From positions 1-6,350 of the forward strand of contig DUUE01000433.1 in NCBI GenBank assembly GCA_012841735.1: a stretch of 6,350 nt of DNA, read 5' to 3'. A program made the position numbers and the translations under genes. Position 1 is the first letter of the stretch, and each line of letters starts with the position of its first letter. This DNA is from Bacillota bacterium (GTDB lineage: Bacteria > Bacillota > Dethiobacteria > Dethiobacterales > Dethiobacteraceae). Below the pieces are notes generated by a model. The model saw only the letters and a list, made by a program, of their open reading frames with translations, was not told the DNA's origin and did no database searches. Below are positions 1 through 4,896 of this stretch, piece by piece.

Positions 1-19
1 AGGCTCTTTTTATATGGGT

Positions 20-68
20 ATTCCGCCGGCGACAAGATATGCCTGCAGGCGGGCACCGGGGGCGGAAT
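20..68 (+). repeat. Perfect 8-bp inverted repeat in the paaK leader
   Basis: ATTCCGCC (20-27) is matched exactly by GGCGGAAT (61-68), giving an 8-bp stem around a 33-base loop. The loop holds the palindrome GCCTGCAGGC (41-50). The sequence after the stem (CTGTATTATTTT) is only loosely T-rich, so it is a poor intrinsic terminator. It could be a leader RNA hairpin, an operator, or the tail end of the upstream transcription unit; the function is not known. Confidence 0.4.
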
Positions 69-89
69 CTGTATTATTTTGCCCGCAGG

Positions 90-123
90 CAGGAATCGGG
101 GCAATCTTTGTTGAAGATTCCTG
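90..123 (+). repeat. Second perfect 8-bp inverted repeat before paaK
   Basis: CAGGAATC (90-97) pairs exactly with GATTCCTG (116-123). Inside the 18-base loop CAA (102-104) can pair with TTG (111-113). No T-tract follows, so this is not an ordinary terminator. It sits 48 bases before the likely paaK start and may be a leader hairpin or a protein-binding site. Positions 1-131 as a whole hold no recognisable gene: all three forward frames are open at first and close at stops at 112, 122 and 129, and none of the short peptides is recognisable. Confidence 0.4.
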
Positions 124-157
124 ATTTATAAATGCGAGACTGTGGAATGCTGCTGAT

Positions 158-163
158 GGGAGG
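158..163 (+). promoter_or_regulatory. Ribosome binding site that selects the TTG start of paaK
   Basis: GGGAGG at 158-163 stands 7 bases before the TTG at 171. No comparable Shine-Dalgarno sequence precedes the in-frame ATG at 132, whose upstream sequence is AT-rich (GATTTATAA). The ATGs at 147 and 156 also lack one. This spacing and the family's usual N-terminus decide for TTG 171. Confidence 0.7.
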
Positions 164-170
164 TCTGTCA

Positions 171-1469
171 TTGTACTGGAATCGTGAAGCGGAATGCATG
201 TCGCGGGAGAGGCTGCGTGAACTGCAGCTGAAACGGCTGAAAAAAACGGCGGAGCACGTTTTTAACAGCGTGCCGCACTACCGGCGCGCTTTTCAGGCGG
301 CAGGAATTGAGCCGGGTGACATCAGGAGCCTGGATGACCTGGCACAGCTGCCTTTTACCACCAAACAGGATTTCCGGGACAACTATCCCTTCGGCCTTTT
401 TGCCGTGCCGAGAAATGAAATTGTCCGTTATCATTCCTCTTCCGGGACAACCGGCAAACCCACCGTGGTTGGCTATACCGGCGGGGACATTGCCACCTGG
501 TCGGAACTGATGGCCAGGGCCCTTGTCAGTGCGGGCACCACCCGCAATTCCGTGGTGCAGAACGCTTACGGCTACGGGCTCTTTACCGGCGGCCTGGGCG
601 TGCATTACGGTGCGGAACTGGTGGGTGCGGCAGTGATCCCCATTTCCGGCGGCAACACACAGCGCCAGGTAATGATCATGAAGGATTTCGGCACCAATAT
701 TCTTACCTGCACACCCAGTTATGCCCTCTTTATTGCCGAAGTCATGGCAGAAATGGGACTGGGACCGGAAGATTTCAAACTGCAGGCGGGAATTTTCGGG
801 GCGGAGCCCTGGTCGGAGAATATGCGCAAAGAAATTGAGGAACGGCTGGCAATTACCGCCCTGGACATATACGGTTTGAGCGAGATTATCGGCCCGGGCG
901 TAGCCGTTGAATGTGAAGAGAAATGCGGCCTTCATGTTTATGAGGACCATTTTATTCCCGAAATTATTGATCCTGCCACGGGAAAAGTGTTGCCTTACGG
1001 GGAAAAGGGAGAACTGGTGCTTACCACCATTACCAAGGAAGCATTGCCCGTTATCCGTTACCGGACGCGCGATGTGACCGTCCTGACGGAGGAGCCGTGC
1101 CTCTGCGGCCGGACCCATGTGCGCATGGGCAAAGTGATGGGCCGCACCGATGATATGATTATTGTGCGCGGCGTCAATGTCTTCCCCACCCAGGTGGAAA
1201 GCGTGCTCCTGGAAGTGGGTGAGACGGAGCCCCATTACCAGCTGGTGGTCACCAGGGAAGGCAGCCTGGATGTGCTGGAAGTACTGGTGGAAGTGTCGGA
1301 GCGGATGTTTTCCGACAAGGTGAAGCGCCTGGAAGAACTGGAAAAGCAAATCTATGAACGGATTGACTCCGTTCTGGGCATCAGCGCCAGGATCCGTCTG
1401 GTGGAGCCCAAAAGCATTCCCCGCAGCGAAGGGAAGGCAAAACGGGTTATTGATAAAAGGCAGCTTTAA
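171..1469 (+). CDS. paaK: Phenylacetate-CoA ligase family protein (PaaK-like)
   Basis: An ATP-dependent, AMP-forming ligase of the ANL superfamily that makes aryl-CoA thioesters, classically phenylacetyl-CoA, in the cytoplasm. Counting from the TTG (432 residues, normal for PaaK), the ATP loop SSSGTTGKP is at 89-97, the adenylate motif IYGLSE at 233-238, YRTRD at 297-301, the hinge and C-terminal domain entry GRTDDMIIVRG at 324-334, and the catalytic-lysine segment RSEGKAKRV at 418-426. Two cysteine/histidine clusters (ECEEKCGLH near 247-255 and CLCGR near 310-314) are typical of this branch and could hold a metal; that is inference. The start was set at TTG 171 because of its GGGAGG and because the protein then begins (M)YWNREAE, as PaaK proteins usually do; ATG 132 would add 13 poorly explained residues. 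hisC follows after 14 bases, so the two are probably one operon. The true acid (phenylacetate, indoleacetate, hydroxyphenylacetate) cannot be told from sequence. Confidence 0.93.
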   Translation: MYWNREAECMSRERLRELQLKRLKKTAEHVFNSVPHYRRAFQAAGIEPGDIRSLDDLAQLPFTTKQDFRDNYPFGLFAVPRNEIVRYHSSSGTTGKPTVVGYTGGDIATWSELMARALVSAGTTRNSVVQNAYGYGLFTGGLGVHYGAELVGAAVIPISGGNTQRQVMIMKDFGTNILTCTPSYALFIAEVMAEMGLGPEDFKLQAGIFGAEPWSENMRKEIEERLAITALDIYGLSEIIGPGVAVECEEKCGLHVYEDHFIPEIIDPATGKVLPYGEKGELVLTTITKEALPVIRYRTRDVTVLTEEPCLCGRTHVRMGKVMGRTDDMIIVRGVNVFPTQVESVLLEVGETEPHYQLVVTREGSLDVLEVLVEVSERMFSDKVKRLEELEKQIYERIDSVLGISARIRLVEPKSIPRSEGKAKRVIDKRQL

Positions 1470-1483
1470 GGAGGGGGGTTATT

Positions 1484-2593
1484 ATGTCACAAAGATTGTG
1501 CAGGGAAAAAATACTGGCAATTAAACCGTATGTGCCGGGAAAACCGGTGGAAGAAGTGGAAAGAGAACTGGGCATCAAAAATGTCATCAAACTGGCCTCC
1601 AACGAGAACCCGCTGGGACCTTCCCCCAAGGCGGAGGCTGCCATCAGGAAGCTGGCGGCCACAGTTTCACTGTATCCGGACGGCAACTGCTACTACCTGA
1701 AAGAAACACTGGCCAGGCGCTTTAATGTCGGGACGGACCAGCTGTTTATCGGCAACGGTTCCGACGAGATTATTGAGATTATTGCCAAGGCTTTTCTGGA
1801 AGAAGGGGAAGAAGCTGTTGTGGCGGACCCTACTTTTTCCGAATATGATTTTGCCGTCACACTGATGGGCGGCGTTACAGTTGCGGTGCCCCTCAAAAAG
1901 CTGACACATGATCTCAGGGCCATGGCAGACGCAGTGACGGAGAATACAAAACTCTTTTTTATCTGCAATCCCAATAACCCTACGGGGACCATGGTGGACA
2001 AAAAGGCGGTGGCGGAACTGATGCAGCGACTGCCGGAACGGGTCATAACTGTTTTTGACGAGGCATACCATGAGTATGTAACTGATCCGGCTTACCCGCG
2101 GACACTTGATTATGTCCGGGCAGGCCGCAATGTGATTATCCTGCGCACTTTCTCCAAGATTTACGGCCTTGCCGGCCTGCGGGTGGGGTATGCTCTTTCC
2201 ACCCCGGAGATTATCGGCATGTTAAACAGGGTGAAGGAACCGTTTAATGTGAACCTGCTGGCCCAGGCGGCTGCACTGGCGGCACTGGAAGATACGGAGC
2301 ACCTGGAGCGCAGCGTGCGGGTCAATGAGGAGGGCAAGGCTTACCTCTATGAAGAATTTGACAGGCTGGGCCTTGCGTATGAACCGACACGTGCCAATTT
2401 TATCTGGGTGCAGGTGAAGGCTGATTCACAGAAAGTATTCCAGAAACTGCTGCACCTGGGTGTGATCGTACGGACGGGGGATATTTTCGGTGCGCCGGAT
2501 GTACTGCGGGTGACGGTGGGCACTCCGGAACAAAACAGGCGTTTCATTGCCGCCCTGCGCAGCGTCTTGACAACAGAAGGTGTCCTTGGATAA
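1484..2593 (+). CDS. hisC: Histidinol-phosphate / aromatic aminotransferase
   Basis: A PLP-dependent class I/II aminotransferase of 369 residues, full length for HisC. HisC converts imidazole-acetol phosphate and glutamate to histidinol phosphate and 2-oxoglutarate in histidine synthesis; many relatives also transaminate phenylpyruvate and similar aryl-2-oxo acids. Visible motifs are the N-terminal ASNENPLGPSP (38-48), NGSDE (91-95), CNPNNPTG (161-168), DEAYHEYV (192-199), the PLP-lysine segment TFSKIYGLAGLRVGY (222-236, Lys225) and the carboxylate-binding RVTVGT arginine (Arg342). The ATG has a very strong AAGGAGG that starts at the paaK stop codon. No other his gene is in the window, and the partner is paaK, so a role in aromatic amino acid metabolism is as likely as one in histidine synthesis. 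Its last bases carry the promoter of the thi unit, and no terminator separates it from the riboswitch. Confidence 0.9.
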   Translation: MSQRLCREKILAIKPYVPGKPVEEVERELGIKNVIKLASNENPLGPSPKAEAAIRKLAATVSLYPDGNCYYLKETLARRFNVGTDQLFIGNGSDEIIEIIAKAFLEEGEEAVVADPTFSEYDFAVTLMGGVTVAVPLKKLTHDLRAMADAVTENTKLFFICNPNNPTGTMVDKKAVAELMQRLPERVITVFDEAYHEYVTDPAYPRTLDYVRAGRNVIILRTFSKIYGLAGLRVGYALSTPEIIGMLNRVKEPFNVNLLAQAAALAALEDTEHLERSVRVNEEGKAYLYEEFDRLGLAYEPTRANFIWVQVKADSQKVFQKLLHLGVIVRTGDIFGAPDVLRVTVGTPEQNRRFIAALRSVLTTEGVLG

Positions 2594-2596
2594 AAT
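2567..2596 (+). promoter_or_regulatory. Vegetative (sigma-A type) promoter for the thi unit
   Basis: A perfect -35 TTGACA (2567-2572) is followed after 18 bases by TAAAAT (2591-2596), which matches the -10 consensus at five of six positions. The -35 lies inside hisC and the -10 begins at the hisC stop codon. Transcription should start near 2603, just ahead of the first base of the riboswitch, where a riboswitch promoter is expected. Not shown experimentally. Confidence 0.7.
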
Positions 2597-2618
2597 AACA
2601 CTGCCAAATGCATAAATA

Positions 2619-2713
2619 TCCTGGGGGTGCCCGCGGGCGCGGGCTGAGAGAACGGGGCCGGAACCTGTTCAACCCTTTGAACCTGAGATGGTTAGGACCA
2701 GCGTAGGGAAGGA
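2619..2713 (+). ncRNA. TPP riboswitch aptamer (THI element)
   Basis: The hallmark blocks of the thiamine pyrophosphate riboswitch are present in order: GGGGGTGCCC (2623-2632), GGCTGAGAG (2642-2650, pyrimidine-sensing), ACCCTTTGAACCTGA (2672-2686) and ACCAGCGTAGGGAAGG (2697-2712, pyrophosphate side). P1 can form from TCCT (2619-2622) with AGGA (2710-2713), P2 from GGGT (2625-2628) with ACCC (2672-2675), and P3 from GCCCGC (2629-2634) with GCGGGC (2639-2644). An extra helix, AACGGG (2651-2656) with CCTGTT (2664-2669), fills the variable region. The P5 strand reads GATGG where TCTGG is usual, which removes one pair from that stem. TPP binding should stabilise P1 and turn thiMW off. Confidence 0.96.
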
Positions 2714-2747
2714 CCGTAAGGCAAAGAGCCGCAGACAAAAACGGTCT
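2711..2747 (+). promoter_or_regulatory. Predicted antiterminator of the TPP riboswitch
   Basis: GGACCGT (2711-2717) can pair with ACGGTCT (2741-2747), seven pairs including one G-U. Its left arm reuses bases of the aptamer P1 3' strand (2710-2713) and its right arm reuses bases of the terminator 3' arm (2744-2751), so it cannot coexist with either. This is the expected logic of a TPP-OFF transcription switch. It is a hand-drawn structure; no folding energy was computed. Confidence 0.6.
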
Positions 2748-2761
2748 GCGGTTTTTATTTT
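2729..2761 (+). terminator. Riboswitch-controlled intrinsic terminator
   Basis: CCGCAGAC (2729-2736) pairs perfectly with GTCTGCGG (2744-2751) around a seven-base loop, followed at once by TTTTTATTTT (2752-2761). This is a strong rho-independent terminator placed between the aptamer and the thiM ribosome site (AGGGAGG, 2775-2781). As hisC has no terminator of its own, it may also end read-through transcripts from paaK-hisC. Confidence 0.92.
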
Positions 2762-2787
2762 CAGACTGAACTGCAGGGAGGAAAAGA

Positions 2788-3597
2788 ATGTTCATGCAAA
2801 CAGGGAAAATGCTTGCCGCCGTCCGTGCACAAAAACCGCTTGTCTACCACATTACCAACACTGTTACCATAAGCGATTGTGCCAATATTACCCTGGTGTG
2901 CGGCGGCCTGCCCGTCATGGCCCCGGCGGCGGAGGAAGCGGAGGAGATGGCGGCCCAGGCCCAGGCAGTGGTGCTGAATATCGGCACCCTGACAAAAGAA
3001 CAGGTGCGGGCCATGCTGCTGGCGGGGCGCAAAGCCAGGGAACTGCACATACCTGTCATTCTTGACCCGGTGGGCGCAGGCGCCACCGCCCTGCGCCTGG
3101 AAAGTGCGAGAAGGCTGGTGGCGGAAGTTGCTCCCGACATTATCAAGGGGAATGCGGCGGAAATTGCCGTCCTGGCAGGGGGCAAGGCGGTCATGCGCGG
3201 TGTGGAATCCGTGGCCGTCACCGGCAGTGTGACGGACATGGCGTTGTCCCTGGCGCGGGAGGCGGGGAGCGTGGTGGCCGTCACCGGCGCCGTGGACGTG
3301 GTTACAGACGGCGGGGAAGTGGTGGAAGTGTATAACGGCCATCCCCTGATGGCCTGCGTGGTGGGCACGGGCTGCATGACCGCCTCCCTGATGGGCTGTT
3401 TTGCCGCCGTGGAAAGAAACAGGCTGCAGGCGGCTGCGGCTGCTCTCTCGGTTTTTAACCTGGCGGCGGAGGAAGCGGCGCGCCAGGCGCAGGCTCCGGC
3501 AGCTTTTAAAGCGGCGCTCTTTGATGCACTGTACGGCCTGGATCCTGCGGTGGCGGAGGAAAGGCAAAAAATTACCCGGAAGGTGAGCGGGAAATGA
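2788..3597 (+). CDS. thiM: Hydroxyethylthiazole kinase
   Basis: Phosphorylates 4-methyl-5-(2-hydroxyethyl)thiazole with ATP, giving the thiazole phosphate that thiamine-phosphate synthase (ThiE) joins to the pyrimidine; a cytoplasmic ribokinase-fold salvage enzyme. At 269 residues it is full length. Motifs: PLVYHITN (17-24), the substrate-side stretch CANITLVCGGLPVMAPAAEE (31-50), ILDPVGAGAT (91-100), KGNAAEI (120-126), VTGAVD (165-170) and the anion-hole/catalytic VVGTGCM (191-197) with Cys196. The family more often has a GASPxM-type segment where this one has GGLPVM, a small variation. ATG 2788 is chosen because AGGGAGG lies 6 bases upstream; the ATG two codons later would be 12 bases away. 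Expression is set by the TPP riboswitch and terminator just upstream. It overlaps thiW by ATGA, so translation is probably coupled. thiD and thiE, often adjacent in other Firmicutes, are not here. Confidence 0.96.
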   Translation: MFMQTGKMLAAVRAQKPLVYHITNTVTISDCANITLVCGGLPVMAPAAEEAEEMAAQAQAVVLNIGTLTKEQVRAMLLAGRKARELHIPVILDPVGAGATALRLESARRLVAEVAPDIIKGNAAEIAVLAGGKAVMRGVESVAVTGSVTDMALSLAREAGSVVAVTGAVDVVTDGGEVVEVYNGHPLMACVVGTGCMTASLMGCFAAVERNRLQAAAAALSVFNLAAEEAARQAQAPAAFKAALFDALYGLDPAVAEERQKITRKVSGK

Positions 3598-4073
3598 CAG
3601 CAAAAAAAGTGACGGGCATTGCTTTGTTGGCCGCACTGGGGACGGCGGCCGGCTTTTTCCCCGCCGTCCCGTTTTTCGGGGCCAGGCTTTTTCCGGCGCA
3701 GCATGCCATTAATGTGTTGGCGGCCGTCTTTTTCGGTCCCGGCCCGGCCGTACTGGTGGCTTTTATCATCGCAGTGCTGCGCAACTTGCTGGCAGTGGGG
3801 ACAGTCCTCGCTTTTCCGGGGGGAATGGTGGGCGCAATGCTTGCCGGCTGGGTCTTTCGCTGCACCCGGAAGGATTATGCGGCTGCGGCAGGGGAAGTAT
3901 GCGGCACAGGCGTTCTGGGAGCGCTGCTTTCCGTTCCCCTGGCACGCCTGATCCTGGGAAACGAAGCGCTGGCGTTTACCTACATTGTTCCTTTTACTCT
4001 CAGCAGTGTGGCCGGTGCGGCGGTCGCTCTTGCCATTTTGAGAATTATTTTCCCTTTTTTTCGCCGCAGTTGA
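3594..4073 (+). CDS. thiW: Thiazole-uptake ECF transporter S component ThiW
   Basis: A small hydrophobic membrane protein of 159 residues, the size of ECF-type substrate-binding (S) components. ThiW is predicted from riboswitch and gene context in Firmicutes to import hydroxyethylthiazole, working with a shared ECF energising module (EcfA/EcfA'/EcfT) that is not encoded in this window. Family signatures visible are RLFPAQHAINVLAAVFFGPG (31-50), the RN pair in AVLRNLLAVGT (60-70) and LAFPGGMVGAMLAG (72-85). Hydrophobic segments lie roughly at 6-23, 38-63, 70-88, 101-120 and 127-155, with a basic C-terminal end (RRS). The start overlaps the thiM stop (ATGA at 3594-3597), with a GGTGAG ribosome site 6 bases upstream, still inside thiM. 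It shares the riboswitch with thiM, and the pairing of importer with kinase supports thiazole as the substrate. Confidence 0.9.
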   Translation: MTAKKVTGIALLAALGTAAGFFPAVPFFGARLFPAQHAINVLAAVFFGPGPAVLVAFIIAVLRNLLAVGTVLAFPGGMVGAMLAGWVFRCTRKDYAAAAGEVCGTGVLGALLSVPLARLILGNEALAFTYIVPFTLSSVAGAAVALAILRIIFPFFRRS

Positions 4074-4170
4074 TAGGAAGCCGGGGGGAAGAGGAAGAAG
4101 TATAATTATAGCCGTCTGCAGGATAATGTACTGTATTCTGTAAAATAATCAGGAAAAGGAGGGACTGCAG
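4074..4170 (+). other. Intergenic spacer between thiW and the ABC genes
   Basis: A 97-bp non-coding gap, AT-rich from about 4100. It contains the palindrome TATAATTATA (4101-4110), whose first six bases match a -10 box, but the nearest -35-like TTGATA (4070-4075) is 25 bases away, too far for a normal promoter. CTGCAG occurs at 4116-4121 and 4165-4170. No terminator hairpin with a T-tract is visible, so read-through from thiW is possible. The ribosome site AAAGGAGGG (4155-4163) ends 7 bases before the GTG start at 4171. Confidence 0.5.
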
Positions 4171-4896
4171 GTGATAGAATTGAGGGGCGTATCCAAAAGC
4201 TATAACAATGGGGCGGTCAAAGCGGTGGACAATTTAAGCCTCTCGGTCCGGCCGGGTGAAATCTTCGGCTTTCTCGGCCCCAACGGGGCGGGGAAAACTA
4301 CCACTATTAAAATGATGGTCGGCCTGCTGAAAAGCGACAGCGGCTCCATTATGATCAACGGTTATGACGTGGAAAAGGAGCCGTTGCAGGTAAAGGCCTC
4401 CATCAGCTATGTCCCGGACAACCCGGAAGTATATGAAAAACTGACCGGACTGGAATATCTTACTTTTCTTGCCGATGTTTATCGTGTCCCCCGGGAAGAG
4501 CGTCTTGCCCGGATGAAACGCTTCCTGGAGCTTTTTAACATGACCGGTGCCGTCGGCGACCTCATACAGAGCTATTCCCACGGCATGCGGCAGAAAATAG
4601 TACTGATTGGAGCCCTCCTGCATGAGCCCGATGTTTTTATCCTGGATGAGCCCATGGTGGGCCTGGACCCGAAATCGTCTCACAACCTGAAAGAATACAT
4701 GCGGGAGCACTGCGACCGGGGCAAAACAGTCTTTTTTTCCACCCATATACTGGAGGTGGCGGAAAGACTGTGCGATCGCATAGCCATTATCAGCAACGGC
4801 AGGCTGATTGCCTGCGGGACCATGGAGGAACTGAAGGAACAGGCGAAAAATACCGGTTCCCTGGAGCATATCTTCCTGGAGCTGACGGAAGCATGA
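4171..4896 (+). CDS. ABC transporter ATP-binding protein (ABC-2 exporter type)
   Basis: A cytoplasmic ATPase subunit of 241 residues that powers the membrane partner encoded just downstream. Motifs in order: Walker A GPNGAGKT (36-43), the Q-loop region ISYVPDNPEVYEKLTG (78-93), the signature SYSHGMRQK (134-142) in place of LSGGQ, Walker B VFILDEP (155-161), D-loop GLDP (164-167) and H-loop STH (190-192). The usual Q-loop glutamine is replaced by Asp/Asn in VPDNP, which is common in this exporter branch. The start is GTG, backed by AAAGGAGGG 7 bases upstream. The stop overlaps the permease start (ATGA), so the pair should be translated together. The subfamily resembles DrrA/CcmA-like exporters, but the substrate cannot be inferred. 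There is no sign that it is under the TPP switch, other than the lack of a visible terminator after thiW. Confidence 0.93.
   Translation: MIELRGVSKSYNNGAVKAVDNLSLSVRPGEIFGFLGPNGAGKTTTIKMMVGLLKSDSGSIMINGYDVEKEPLQVKASISYVPDNPEVYEKLTGLEYLTFLADVYRVPREERLARMKRFLELFNMTGAVGDLIQSYSHGMRQKIVLIGALLHEPDVFILDEPMVGLDPKSSHNLKEYMREHCDRGKTVFFSTHILEVAERLCDRIAIISNGRLIACGTMEELKEQAKNTGSLEHIFLELTEA

Noticed and set aside
61..80. Intrinsic terminator formed by the 20-68 inverted repeat
   Set aside because: The loop is 33 bases and the following CTGTATTATTTT is broken by other bases, so it does not meet the usual form of an intrinsic terminator.
1..131. Possible C-terminal end of an upstream gene
   Set aside because: All three forward frames are open from the window edge to stops at 112, 122 and 129, so none stands out, and none of the translated tails resembles a known protein. 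Inverted repeats describe the region better, though a gene tail cannot be excluded.
104..132. Promoter before paaK with -10 TATAAA at 127-132
   Set aside because: No acceptable -35 is found 16-18 bases upstream (ATCTTT); the nearest TTGAAG at 111-116 is only 10 bases away.
168..1349. Long open frame of 393 codons on the - strand, opposite paaK
   Set aside because: It is exactly antisense to a gene with full ANL ligase motifs, its translation is rich in His, Phe and Gly without recognisable domains, and no ribosome site supports it. It is a by-product of codon bias.
2688..3065. 125-codon + strand open frame starting in the riboswitch
   Set aside because: It runs through the aptamer and terminator and then out of frame through thiM. 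Its product is low-complexity, with Arg/Lys and Gly-rich stretches, and the RNA structure explains the sequence.
2761..3704. Two - strand open frames (291 and 286 codons) opposite thiM and thiW
   Set aside because: Both are antisense to well-supported thi genes, and their compositions (one His/Arg-rich, one Ala/Ser/Thr-rich) and lack of motifs mark them as shadows in GC-rich sequence.
4070..4106. Promoter for the ABC genes: TTGATA (4070-4075) with TATAAT (4101-4106)
   Set aside because: The 25-base spacing is far outside the working range and no extended -10 TG is present, so a promoter cannot be called.
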